In this document: positions 22,368 to 33,812 of the stretch, one piece after another
Position numbering within the stretch: position 1 is the first letter of the stretch
Layout of the letters: each line of letters starts with the position of its first letter
Assembly: GCA_002104945.1 (NCBI GenBank)
Contig: MCFH01000013.1
Coordinates: 124,001 to 188,000 of the forward strand
Source of the DNA: Piromyces finnis
Lineage: Eukaryota; Neocallimastigomycota; Neocallimastigomycetes; Neocallimastigales; Neocallimastigaceae
DNA: 64,000 bases
Direction of reading: 5' to 3'
Translations under genes and position numbers: made by a program
Notes under the pieces: model-generated
Seen by the model: only the letters and a program-made list of their open reading frames with translations
The model's database searches: none
Told to the model about the DNA's origin: nothing

Positions 22368-25300
22368 CTAATTTTTAATAAAGGTACTTTCAGCTGGACT
22401 ACCATAAACAGTAGCTAATTTTCCCTTGTAAAGTGTCATTCTAATTAAAGCAATGTTTGGATCACATTGGTAATAACGAATGGTGTGAATACCTTCATCA
22501 AGAGTAATATTTTGTTTGTAACTTCTTCTACCGTTATTTTCAATATCAGCAGCCCAAGTACCTTGTTTCCAAGTACCGGCTAAGTAGTCTTTAACAAGAG
22601 TATTAATAATATCGATTTCACCATTGTCAATGCTAATACCGTATCTTAATTGTTCCTTACCATAAATAAGATTACTAGTTGGGTTGAATTGACTTTCTAA
22701 ATTGTATTCACCCTTAGCTGGAATGTATACCTTGTATTCAACGTATGGAGCATTCTTTAAGTCATCAACTGTTTCATAGGTAATAGTAGAACTACTGGTT
22801 CTTACAGTGCTTAAATATTTACCATTATCTGGAATAACAATCATTTCATTCTTAACGAGCTTTCCTTGGTTATTGATACCCTTACCGTCAACCTTCTTAC
22901 TGAAGTTGGCAACATCAAGAGTAACATAATCATGAGTCATTACATAGGTCTTTGGTTCTAATTTAGCATTATCGATGACCTTGGCTTCAACCTTAACATG
23001 AACTTCTTGTTCACCAGAAGTAATAACAATCATACCTTCAGAATCCTTATTTATTTTTTTCCAGTTAATACTAACTTCAATAACCTTTTCTTCAGCAACC
23101 TTACCACTTTTAGTAGAGAGTTTGATCCACTTATCAGCAGTAGCCTTGAATTTGTAGGCACTACCCTTGGTAAGAAGTTGAATCTTGAAGGTTTCATCAC
23201 TAACACTGTTGAAGGTTGGTAACTTTGTTTCACCTTCGGTAACGACATTCTTGAAACTGTCGGTAATGTCTTCAACTAAAATTTGCATTTCAGAAGATGA
23301 TTCTGGATTAACGGTCATTAAGTCTGGAAGCTTACCACTGTCACGATCCCAAGCTTGAAGACCAATGTGGTAGTTTTGACCACAAGAAATCATACCACTC
23401 CACTTTTTACCTGATTCAACAACACCTGGCATCTTTTCATTATAACCATCGAATAATTCATTATCAAGATCAATGGCTTCTTGGCATAATTTAGCATACT
23501 TGTTAGCAACGGTAAGACCAAGTTTAGCGTACTTGTTGTTTAAAGCAGCGTAGATTTGAATCTTTAAAACATTTGGAACAGCCATAGCTGGATAGTAGAC
23601 AAGTTGATAGAAAGAAGCCTTGACATCATCAGGAACCTTTGCCCATAAAGCTTCAGTACGTTTCATAATATCATCACATTCTTCAAGAATGATAAGAGCT
23701 TCGTTGTAATTGTCGATACTGTACATATCGGAACAAGTGTCAACAGTGTTGTATAAAACATGTTCGACAACACGCTTGGTTTCAAGATCAAGGTATCTAT
23801 CAATAAGGTTAGCAGCTTCTTTACATTCTTCATCGCTTAAGCCACTACCATCTTTTCTACTAAATTGTTGTTTAGCCCATTCGAATTTGTATTCGTCAAT
23901 TCTCTTGTGACCTGCAGTACCAAGGTATTCATAGTCATAAGCAAGATCAAGGAAGTAGGAGATGTTAATTTCCATTGGTTTTAAATCACCAACATTAGCA
24001 ATCCAGACACCTTCAATTCCATAGTCGTAAGCAATAGACATTTGATCCCAAATAGTAGAGATTTGTGTGTTTTGAACCCAGGTGTAAGATTTTGGAGCAC
24101 CAACATAGTCAAAGTGATAATACATACCAGAACCAGCAATTTGCTTTTGTTGATCAAGAGTTGGTAAAGTTCTCATGTAAGCCCAGTTATCATCACAGAA
24201 CATAGCATAAGTTTGCTTCATACAATCTTTATTGTATAATTCACCAGCATACCAAGCGTCTTCAACTTCCTTATAGATGACTAATTGAGTTGGATTGGTA
24301 TCCTTATGATCCTTTAAAATTCCCTTTTGAGTATTGATAATGTAGTTAAGTAAGTCAGCGTATCTTGGTGGATCGTCAGCAGCTGGAAGAGTGGAATCGT
24401 TTTCACCTCTCATACCGACAGTACAAATGTTTTCGAATTCTTTGTTTCTGATAACACTTTCAGTCCAGAATTCTTCGATTTCCTTGTTAACTTCTGGATG
24501 GTAGCCTTCTTGACCTGGAATGTTGTAAAGATTCCAAGCTTCAGCAGAAGTGTAGTTTAAGTCGTTTCTGTAGTAGTTAGCCCATTCACTACCGGCACGG
24601 TAAAGTGGTTCATGGTGAGAAGTTCCCATAACAATACCGTACTTATCAGCAAGCTTAGCACTGGCAAGACTATCACCTACACCATCAGCACTGAAAGTGT
24701 CACCCCACATGGCTGGCCAAAGGTAGTTTGCCTTTAAACGAATTAAAAGTTCATAAACTTGACGGTAGAAGTATTGATTTCTTCCACCGTATCTTTTGTC
24801 TGTCCAAGTGGTAAGAGATGGTGCTTCATCATTAAGGAAAATACCACGATATCTAATAGATGGTTCCTTTGAAATGATATTACATTCTCTGCCTGGAAGG
24901 GTAACGCTAGATTGAACAGCAGGTAAAACATCACTCCACCAAACCCATGGAGATACTCCCATCATTTCAGAGATATGCATCATACCGTAAAGGGCACCAC
25001 GTTTGTCACTACCGACTATAACAAGAGCTTCGTCAACTCCAGTCATTGGTGATTTAACTACTTGCATTTGATAGCATTCCCAACGACCTTCAAGTCTCTT
25101 TAAGTCAATCTTTTTGGTATTGACAAGTTGGTTGATTACATCATTACCCTTTTCACCTGCAGTACCAACAATAATAACTCTGCCAGATAATTTTTTAGCA
25201 TCAGTTTCAATTTTTAAACCATTCTTACTTTCAACAGCATTACCTTCCTTATCGATTTTATCGCCAATAACTCTGGCAACATCAGATCTAAGAGCTTGAG

Positions 25301-25721
25301 CAATAACACTAATACCATCATATTCAGAATCGTTTTCGTCAATGTAAAGACTGGCCATCACCTTGGAATTCTCAATTAAAACAAAATCCTTTGAAGGTAA
25401 ATAGATTTTTGGAGCAATTTTTTGATTTCTAATTGGCATGTGTGGTACATCATCTTGTTCATTGTTTTCTTGATCATCGTTTTCTTTTTCAGAGTTTTCT
25501 TCGTCAGAAACAATTTCCTCAACATCGATAGCTGCAGAAACATCTTCAACATCATCATCACTAGATTCTTCAACACTAGAAGTAGCTATTTCAATAGAAT
25601 TATCCTTTTCATGAACATTTTCAGAAATTGAAAGATCATTTGGAATATTTTTAGCGGATGAGGAAGAATATTGGCATTCGAAAATAAGAGCCAATAAAGC
25701 TAAAGTGTTAATAAATTTCAT
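22368..25721 (-). CDS. Xylan alpha-1,2-glucuronidase, GH115 family (left copy)
   Basis: An intronless gene for 1117 residues. GH115 enzymes remove (methyl)glucuronic acid side groups from xylan. Residues 1-23 form a signal peptide ending in SSSSA. Residues 40-90 are a Glu/Asp/Asn/Ser-rich acidic linker. The GH115 catalytic region includes YRGIFLNDE near residue 290, LRLKANYLWPAMWGDTF near 335 and GTSHHEP near 366. The C-terminal part (about 850-1110) is a beta-rich region as in other GH115 proteins. No dockerin is visible, so it is probably freely secreted or wall-bound. The bacterial-type, intronless form suggests acquisition from bacteria (inference). It is transcribed away from the esterase at 27712. 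A second copy at 50281 differs by one residue (Val here, Ala there, after TYET). Confidence 0.93.
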   Translation of the reverse strand: MKFINTLALLALIFECQYSSSSAKNIPNDLSISENVHEKDNSIEIATSSVEESSDDDVEDVSAAIDVEEIVSDEENSEKENDDQENNEQDDVPHMPIRNQKIAPKIYLPSKDFVLIENSKVMASLYIDENDSEYDGISVIAQALRSDVARVIGDKIDKEGNAVESKNGLKIETDAKKLSGRVIIVGTAGEKGNDVINQLVNTKKIDLKRLEGRWECYQMQVVKSPMTGVDEALVIVGSDKRGALYGMMHISEMMGVSPWVWWSDVLPAVQSSVTLPGRECNIISKEPSIRYRGIFLNDEAPSLTTWTDKRYGGRNQYFYRQVYELLIRLKANYLWPAMWGDTFSADGVGDSLASAKLADKYGIVMGTSHHEPLYRAGSEWANYYRNDLNYTSAEAWNLYNIPGQEGYHPEVNKEIEEFWTESVIRNKEFENICTVGMRGENDSTLPAADDPPRYADLLNYIINTQKGILKDHKDTNPTQLVIYKEVEDAWYAGELYNKDCMKQTYAMFCDDNWAYMRTLPTLDQQKQIAGSGMYYHFDYVGAPKSYTWVQNTQISTIWDQMSIAYDYGIEGVWIANVGDLKPMEINISYFLDLAYDYEYLGTAGHKRIDEYKFEWAKQQFSRKDGSGLSDEECKEAANLIDRYLDLETKRVVEHVLYNTVDTCSDMYSIDNYNEALIILEECDDIMKRTEALWAKVPDDVKASFYQLVYYPAMAVPNVLKIQIYAALNNKYAKLGLTVANKYAKLCQEAIDLDNELFDGYNEKMPGVVESGKKWSGMISCGQNYHIGLQAWDRDSGKLPDLMTVNPESSSEMQILVEDITDSFKNVVTEGETKLPTFNSVSDETFKIQLLTKGSAYKFKATADKWIKLSTKSGKVAEEKVIEVSINWKKINKDSEGMIVITSGEQEVHVKVEAKVIDNAKLEPKTYVMTHDYVTLDVANFSKKVDGKGINNQGKLVKNEMIVIPDNGKYLSTVRTSSSTITYETVDDLKNAPYVEYKVYIPAKGEYNLESQFNPTSNLIYGKEQLRYGISIDNGEIDIINTLVKDYLAGTWKQGTWAADIENNGRRSYKQNITLDEGIHTIRYYQCDPNIALIRMTLYKGKLATVYGSPAESTFIKN

Positions 25722-27711
25722 TTTTATTTATATATTTTTAAATAAATAAATAAAAAAAAAAACTATAATAAAATAAATAAATTAAATATTAAGATTAACT
25801 AATATGTTTATGTTTATATTTAAATAATATTTAACAAATTAATAATATTTTATATTTATTAATTTGCTTTTTTTTTTTAATTTCTATAATTTCTTATTAT
25901 TTTATTATTTATATATATAAATATTTATTTATTTATATATATTTTTTAAATTTTGATATTCTAATAAGGAAAAAAGAAAATTTCTTGTTTATATATCTTT
26001 TTTTTATTATTATTATTATTATTTGAAAATATCCGCATTTTATTAATTTTATATATTATAATATTGTATTATTGTTTTATTAAATAATATATTTTTTATT
26101 GTTGTACAAAAATAGTTTAAAAATTTATATTAAAAGTATATTCTTTATCAATATACCATCACTTATAAAGCATCAAGATTATACAACTTTATATTATATT
26201 TTTTTAATATGAAATAATTTTTTTTTTTACAAAGAATTTAATATTGTATATTAAATTAATTTAGCTATTTTAAAATACCAATTAAATAACAATAAAATAA
26301 AAAATAATTCGTAAACTAAAAACAATAAGAATTTCTATTTCATAAAATATTATAAAAACTTTTATAATTTAAATATGTTAATATGTTACATAAATCTTAC
26401 AATGTATAAATAATCGTTTTTATTCTACTAAAATTTAATTATAAATTAAAGTTTTTATTTCTAATAAGACACTTTTACTTTTTTATATAGGAATTTTATA
26501 TAATTATTATTAATATTGTAGATGGATATTTTTAATTTTCCTTCTTATTTATTGTTCTTTGATAAATTTGTATAATATAATAGTTAAAAAACAAAACTTT
26601 CTAAATTTCTTTTTCTTTAATATTATATACTGTAATAATAAATTAAGAAAAAAACTCAATGTTTTTCTAAAAAATATATATATATAAAGTTAAACAAATA
26701 ATAAAAATTATTTATTCCTATTTTTTAAATATAGTAAACTAATAATATCTTTGAACATTTATTTATTAAAGTTACAGGACCATTTCTTTTCAAAAAAAAA
26801 AAAAAAAAAAAAAGGTTATTTAACGGAATAAAAAATTTCCCTTAATTTTCTATTGGAAAATCCAATTTATTAATATTTCAACAATTAAAATATTGTTTAA
26901 GCAAACAATGATCAATGATTTATCTCAATTTGACTATCAACAAACCATTATTAAATTGATGGAGACAACAACAATAATAAAATAATGACAAATAAAAATT
27001 CAGTATTGTAATGATATTGATACCCTTAAAAAAAAAATTATATATGTTATATCTATATTTAATAAAAATTAAAAAATTATAATAAATAATTTTCCCTTAT
27101 GGTAATAGTATTAATACAAATTTAAATAACAATATTTAATTCTTTTTTAAAAAACCTTTAAAGTGTTATCACTTATTATACTTTTTTTTTTATTTATTAC
27201 TTAATATAATAAGTAGTAATTTTTTTTTTTTTTTAAATAATAATAATAATAATAAAATATTTAATGAAAATAATTATATTTTAAATTATATATAAAATAA
27301 TCCTAATATGTACCAAAAATTAATCAAATTTGTGAAACATTTAAGGATTTTTATATATTTATTTTAATTTAATATATTATTCCATAGTAAATATTAGTCA
27401 TGTAAATGAAAAGGGAGGATAATAAATTTATGAAAAACGAATAATAATAACAATAATAATAAGCATCTTATTTTTATTATTAAAAAATTAACATATTATA
27501 CTTATAGAATATATAAAATATTATTGATTAAAAATATTAGAAATACTCACTTAAAATATTATATTATTAAATATATCAACATTTTTGTATATAAATAGTA
27601 TTATTTCCATTATATTTTTATTTTTTTTATTATTACTATTAAAAATTAAAAATATTAAATTTCTTATTACTAAAAAAGTAAGGAAGAAATATTTTATAGT
27701 AAATTAAAAAA
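25722..27711. other. Shared promoter region of the left GH115/esterase pair
   Basis: Two kilobases between divergent start codons. About 410 bp beside GH115 and about 200 bp beside the esterase match the right-hand pair closely. The middle matches only loosely, for example the segment near 26840-26880 against 44025-44070. No TATA box or activator site can be singled out in such AT-rich sequence. Confidence 0.6.
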
Positions 27712-29004
27712 ATGAAATTTTATTTAATATCAGCTTTATGTCTTATATTTATTAATGCTATTTTTGCATTAAATGAAGTATCATACACTGGTACTTGGTC
27801 TGCTTCTCAATACTGTAATGGAGAAATGCCAGAAATTGATTTACAAGGAAATACTTTACGTCAATTTCTTAGAGTTTCTATTCCTGGTGAAAATTTAAGA
27901 TTCCATTTTTCCAATATTTACGGTAATGAAGAATTAGTATTACAATCTATTCATGTTGCAAAATCTGCTGGTCAAGGTACTGGTAAAATTATTTTAGAAA
28001 CTGATACTGAAATCACTTTTAATGGTAGTCCAGAAGTTACTATTCCAGCTAATGGTGATATCATTTCTGATACCATTCCATTTTCAATCTCCACTTTTGA
28101 TGAAATTGCCATTTCTATCTACTATGGTAAGATTCCAGCTGATTTCACTGGTCATGCTGGTGCTAGAACTTACTCTTTCATTGAATTAGGCAATGCTGTT
28201 AGTAAAGAAAGCTTTAGTGAAGAACACAAGTTTGCTCGTTGGTACACAATGGCAGCTATTGATGTTGTTGATAATGAAAAGGAAAAAGAAGCTATTTTAT
28301 GTTACGGTGATTCTATTACTGATGGTAGAGGTTCTACTACCGATCATCAAAATAGATGGACTGATGTCTTTGCTGAAAAATTACAAAGTAATCCAGCTAC
28401 TCAACACTTTTCAGTATTAAATGCTGGTATCGGTGGTAGTAGTTTATACGGTCCAAACAATCCTGTTTGGCCAACTGGTTTAGGTAGATTCCAAAAGGAT
28501 GTTGCCGAACAAGTTAATGTCAAGTACATGATTGTTTTATATGGTATTAATGATATTATTTATGGTAATATTGATGCTCCAACTCTTATTCAAGGTTTCA
28601 AGGAACTCATCCAAAAAGCCCATGACCTTGGTATTACTATCTATGGTAGTCCAATTCTTCCATTTAAAACCCAATCTTTATGGACTGAAGAAAAGAATAT
28701 AATAAAGGAAACCGTTAATGATTGGATTGTCAACACCCCAGCTAGTGAAGGTGGTTTTGATGCTATTATTGATTTCGCCTCTGTTGTTGCTGATCCATAT
28801 GATCCAATGGTCTTCAATGCTGATTTATGTGATAATGATGGTCTTCATCCAAACTACTTAGGTCACAATGCTATTGGTAATGCTGTTGATCTTAGTCTTT
28901 TCATTTCTGAAGAAGAAGATATTAGTAGTGAAGAAGAAGTTGATGACATTATTATTGATAATGAAGAAGTTGCTGAAATTGACAGTGCTGATGAAGAAAA
29001 TTAA
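27712..29004 (+). CDS. Secreted SGNH/GDSL-family esterase (left copy)
   Basis: 430 residues, intronless. Signal peptide residues 1-19. An N-terminal beta-sandwich-like region follows (about 20-180). The SGNH hydrolase domain has block I GDSITDG near residue 199 (catalytic Ser), the block II Gly in GIGGSSL near 240, block III GIND near 278 and block V DGLHPNYLGH near 377 (catalytic Asp/His). The tail from about 400 is very acidic (Glu/Asp-rich). The family removes acetyl groups from sugars. The pairing with GH115 suggests an acetylxylan or related esterase, but the substrate is inferred. The right copy at 41678 encodes an identical protein. Confidence 0.88.
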   Translation: MKFYLISALCLIFINAIFALNEVSYTGTWSASQYCNGEMPEIDLQGNTLRQFLRVSIPGENLRFHFSNIYGNEELVLQSIHVAKSAGQGTGKIILETDTEITFNGSPEVTIPANGDIISDTIPFSISTFDEIAISIYYGKIPADFTGHAGARTYSFIELGNAVSKESFSEEHKFARWYTMAAIDVVDNEKEKEAILCYGDSITDGRGSTTDHQNRWTDVFAEKLQSNPATQHFSVLNAGIGGSSLYGPNNPVWPTGLGRFQKDVAEQVNVKYMIVLYGINDIIYGNIDAPTLIQGFKELIQKAHDLGITIYGSPILPFKTQSLWTEEKNIIKETVNDWIVNTPASEGGFDAIIDFASVVADPYDPMVFNADLCDNDGLHPNYLGHNAIGNAVDLSLFISEEEDISSEEEVDDIIIDNEEVAEIDSADEEN

Positions 29005-29434
29005 AAATAAAATAAAGAAAAATTAAATATAAATATTAATAAAAAAATAGAATGAAATATAATAAATGAAATAATGAATAAAATAAATAAATATAAATAA
29101 GTTAGTAATTTTAATATAAAACTAAATAAAAAAGTAAATAAATGTAAAAATGAATTATTTATAAAAAATAAAATAAAATAAAAATTAAAAAAAATTTTAT
29201 AATTCATAAATTATATATACTATATATTATATAAAGTAATAGAAAGTTAGTAAATAAACAAAATAATTATAAAAAGTGTACTTTTACAGAAATATTAAAA
29301 AAATTGGAATATTTCAATACTTTTTTTGATTTGACATAAAAAAGTATAATGATGGAATAGAATTGAAAGGCATGCAAATACTCGTTATCAGTAAGCCTTT
29401 CTTTTTTAGTTTTGGTTATTGTCATTATTATTAG

Positions 29435-30470
29435 AATTATTTTAAATTTAGAAAATATACATGGTGCAAATCAAGTAGGGCATTTGATAAAAAATTTAAG
29501 AAGCATGGAGATATTAAAGCAGTTAAAAACTTTTATTGGAAAGATCTTAAAGGAAATTCAATCAAAGCGCAATATTATGATGATAATAAATTCATTGAAA
29601 CTAAAGATTTTATTAAATTTTGTTATGAGTACCCAGAGTTTGTTTATGGTTTCTATTGGCTATTGAAAGCAAGAAGCGGATACAAGTTGGATGCTAGAGT
29701 TGAGAAAGCTGTTAAATTTGTTGATCTAGTCTGGCCTAACTACTGTCCATGTTGCAAGAGTGGAGATCAAAGTATTAAACATTGGTTATTAAATTTTCCA
29801 ACTTTTAAAGATATCCGTATTAAACATTACAATTCCATAGTCCAGCTATTAAATTTTTTCAGTCAACGTAATTCCAAAAGTCCTATCAATAATAATGAAA
29901 ATGTTAATATCAGTAGAGATAGCAATAATAATAATAGTAATAGTAACAATAATAATAATACTAGTAATATTAGTAATAATATTAGTAATATTAGCATTAG
30001 TGAAGAAAATAATTCTAATTTAGATAGTAATTTAGATAATAATAGAAATAGTTCTAATAATCCGGTGAATATTAATGTGTGTGTGCAAAAAAATATTTAA
30101 ATTCCTTCTTGGGGGAAGGTTTTAACAATATCAATTACAATTCAAGGGAATGGAAAGAATTTTGCAAGTGTCAGATTCAATTGGGCACTTACGAAGGAAC
30201 AACATTATTGACGGTAACAGCGGAACTTCTAACCAAAAGCATGCCTTTTGCTATTGGCCAGCAATGGTCAATGTTCAAAAGGTTTGAAGCAACATCCAAG
30301 AGCGTCAATGCTGAAGAAACAGTAAGACAGGCCAGGAGGGCCAGCGCAACCAATGGAGATCATAATTTTGTTCCATGATAAAATTTTGATCTTTGACTCG
30401 GTGTCCCATTGGAAGTCAAATACAATTATTATACTTTAGTATAATAGTGACTTTCTTACTTTAATTAAAA
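29435..30470 (+). pseudogene. 3' end of a non-LTR (LINE) retrotransposon, dead
   Basis: The frame from 29435 encodes a LINE-like C-terminal region with a zinc-knuckle-like CPCCKSGDQSIKHW near 29745-29790, the C-x2-C...H pattern found after RT in many LINEs. It then enters an Asn/Ser-rich repeat (29890-30070), stops, and continues in another frame at 30079-30378 (KEFCKCQIQLGTYEG...). No RT domain is present, as expected for a 5'-truncated copy. The 3' tail near 30413-30460 has a relative at 54440. Confidence 0.55.
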
Positions 30471-30889
30471 TTACTAGAATACATTATACCCAATTTTTAT
30501 TCGTTTGTGTTTATTTAAACATTTTTTTTTATTTTTTTATAACATGTATTAAAATTTTAATTAAATTAATAATAAAGTTTAAAAATAGTTGATGCCGTTA
30601 AAAAAAAACTTGATATAGTATTCTATATATAAACTATCCATTTTTTTTCACTCTAATCTTGAATCCTTGATGAATATATACAACTCTATTGTAATATTTT
30701 TAATGATAATTAATTAATTAGTTGACAGCTTGTATTTTCTGTTATATAAAATATTTAATACGATATATTATTGATAAAAGTAATTCTAAAATTAATTTTA
30801 ATATATTAGAAAGTCCTGAATTCCAAGATATGAGTAGTTATACTTATGTGATAGTAATCCTTTATTTATTGCCTGTTTTTATATATCTG

Positions 30890-31300
30890 ATCTATTAATG
30901 AAAATATTAATAAATTATGGAGTCTATAAAAGTAAAGGTAATAATAATAACACCCTATTACATTACGAAGTTTGTCTTGACCTTATGCCTTTTATATTAC
31001 CTTTAATAAAAAATATGATGTAATAAAAAATATGATGTAATAAAAAATAATGGAGAAACATCATTACATTGGGAATGTAAATGCTATAATTATGACAATG
31101 ATGATAAAACTTTGTGCTGGGGTAGATAAATAAGATAATGAAGGTAAAACACCATTCATAACATTTAACATTTTATGTTTAACAAACTATTTATTCTAAA
31201 AAGTTATTAGCTATATTTGATACGGAATGGATATAAATAATGGAAGTGAAATACTTTTAAAAGAGGCTTGTAAAGGGACAAGATTTCTTAAAGTGTTAGA
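30890..31300 (+). pseudogene. Ankyrin-repeat-like gene debris
   Basis: Short frames carry ankyrin-like phrases: LLHYEV near 30955, NGETSLHWE near 31052 and GKTPFI near 31145. Stops separate them. An 18-bp unit around 31010-31045 is duplicated. Weak evidence. Confidence 0.25.
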
Positions 31301-31485
31301 ATTACAGATTAAACGTAGATCTGACATCATAAAGCAAATAAATACGAAACAAATGTGTACTAGTAAAATGTATTATATAATTGCTATTCAATGTTTAGGG
31401 AAATTTGATGTAAAAATATCTTAGATATTTGTTGTTATTAATATAAGAAATAATTATGACACCTTTTATTTCACAATAAATATTT

Positions 31486-31582
31486 AATAAAATAAAATAA
31501 AATAAAATAAAATAAAATAAAATAAAATAAAATAAAATAAAATAAAATAAAATAAAATAAAATAAAATAAAATAAAATAAAA
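31486..31582. repeat. Pentanucleotide microsatellite (AAAAT)n
   Basis: About 95 bp of AAAAT units. Confidence 0.95.
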
Positions 31583-31676
31583 AGAAATTCAAATTAAATA
31601 AAACAAATCAATTTATGTTATATAATATATATAAAAATATAAAGATGAATTAAATAATTTTTTTATATTAAATTTT

Positions 31677-32425
31677 TTATATAGATACTTTCAGCTGGAT
31701 GACCATAAAAAAAAGTTGAATCTTGAAGGTTTCATCACTAACACTATTGAAAGTTGGTAACTTTGTTTCACCTTCGGTAATGACATTCTTGAAACTGTCG
31801 GTAATATCTTCAACTAAAATTTGCATTTCAGAAGATGATTCTGGATTAACGGTTATTAAGTCTGGAAGCTTACCACTGTCACGATCCCAAGCTTGAAGAC
31901 CAATGTGGTGGTTTTGACCACAAGAAATCATACCACTCCACTTTTTACCTGATTCAACAACACCTGGCATCTTTTCATTATAACCATCGAATAATTCATT
32001 ATCAAGATCAATGACTTCTTGGCATAATTTAGCATATTTGTTAGCAACGGTAAGACCAAGTTTAGCGTACTTGTTGTTTAAAGCAGCGTAGATTTGAATC
32101 TTTAAAACATTTGGAACAGCCATAGCTGGATAGTAGACAAGTTGATAGAAAGAAGCCTTGACATCATCAGGAACCTTTGCCCATAAAGCTTCAGTACGTT
32201 TCATAATATTGTCACATTCTTCAAGAATAATATGAGCTTCGTCGTAGTTTTATAGTTATCGGTACTGTTACTACCAAATAATTTTTAAACCTTTTTTTTT
32301 TTTTTACTTTCAACATCATTATCTTTCTTATCGATTTTATCACTCTAGCAACATCAGATTTAAGCGCTTGAGCAATAACATTAATCCCATCCTATTCAGA
32401 AACGTTTTCATAAATGTAAAGCCCG
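31677..32425 (-). pseudogene. GH115 alpha-glucuronidase fragment (third, dead copy)
   Basis: A 175-codon stretch (31677-32204) matches the full GH115 genes from about residue 690 to 880 with few changes, then jumps to the last codons (the end corresponding to SPAEST). Upstream, 32260-32425 matches the N-terminal region around residues 125-175 with stops and shifts. Large internal deletions have removed the catalytic centre. It has the same orientation as the left copy. Confidence 0.9.
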
Positions 32426-33630
32426 TTATTGTAAAAATATTTTTTTTAACTCTTGCAAAGTATTTAATATTTTATATTTATTTTTTTATTGTATCAAATA
32501 AGGTTTTAAGTTGGAACAAAATATAAAAATATAATTAAAAAAGAACAAGAATGTAAAAGATTAAGGAGTAGTTTAATATTTTAACTCTATTGAATCATGT
32601 GTATTATTATAATCATTACTAAATATATTTATAATATAGGTATAATATTATAATATTAATATAACTATAATATTATTATAGTTTTATTAATAACTTTTTC
32701 AATAAATTTTTCTATTTCTATTTATTAATAATTTTATATTTTGATAATGAATAAATTTAATTATATGTAAGGATTAAAGAAAAAAAAGAAAAAAGGAATA
32801 TTTTTTAATTGAATAACATAAAAGTATAATATAACTAATTTTTTAAAATAATAAAAGTTAAAAAAAAAAAAACAGTTAAAAATAGTTTTTTTTACTAATA
32901 AAAAAAATATATTAAAGTTATAAAATATTTTTATTTTCATTATTAAATAATTTTCATACTAAAATATTAATAATGATATTTTATTTATTATTTCTTTTAT
33001 TATATATATTTTTGAATTTCATAAAGGTTTTAAAAAGAATTGACCTTCATAAAATCCCATATGTACTAAAGATGATTGTTGCATTTAAAAATATTTAAGG
33101 TTCTTTTTTTTTAATTTTTCCTTTTCTAAATTTTATAGGACATTCTTCCATTATAATTTATAAGTAAAATCTTCACATTCCCTCTTTTTTTTTTTTTATT
33201 TTTATAAAAAATAGAACAATACCTTTTCAGGAGTACAAATAAATATAAAAGTATAAAAAAATTAACTTTTTATGGGTGTATCTATTTCTATAAGGAGAAG
33301 GAATACTTTAAAAAAAATTTTTTTTATTTCCCCTAATCTTTTTCTTTTTTTATAATGAAGTAATACCACAAGCAAGCACAAGATAATAAAATAGAAATTT
33401 GAAAAAAAAAAAATAGTATTAGAGAGTGAATAGGGTCAATTATATATAGTAATATTTAAACTTTAGAGGGAGTTTTTATATATATATTTTATTAAATCTT
33501 TTTATGAAGTTTTTGAACTGTTTTAATTCCATCTTAAACTGTGTGCTATTCCAATATTCCTGTTTTTATTGACATGCTTCTTTAATATACAAATTATTTA
33601 ATAATGAAGATACAAAATTCAATAGATTCC
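32426..33630. other. Intergenic, no gene seen
   Basis: AT-rich, with no coding signal. Confidence 0.5.
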
Positions 33631-33812
33631 TTTCCTTACATTATGTATACATTATTTATCTGTTTACTATGAATTATTACATCATTTCTTATTTCCTTAC
33701 ATTATGTATACATTATTTATCTGTTTACTATGAATTATTACATCATTTCTTATTTCCTTACATTATATATTCCTTATTTACCTGTTTACTATGGATTATT
33801 ACTACTATCATC
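33631..33812. repeat. 61-bp tandem repeat, nearly three copies
   Basis: Units start at 33631, 33692 and 33753, each beginning TTTCCTTACATTAT and containing TCTGTTTACTATGAATTATT. The first two are almost identical and the third has changes. The plus-strand frame across it (MNYYIISYFLTL...) is a by-product. Confidence 0.9.

Noticed and set aside
29001-29207. Phe/Ile/Leu-rich minus-strand frame after the esterase
   Set aside because: Antisense of an A-rich 3' flank.
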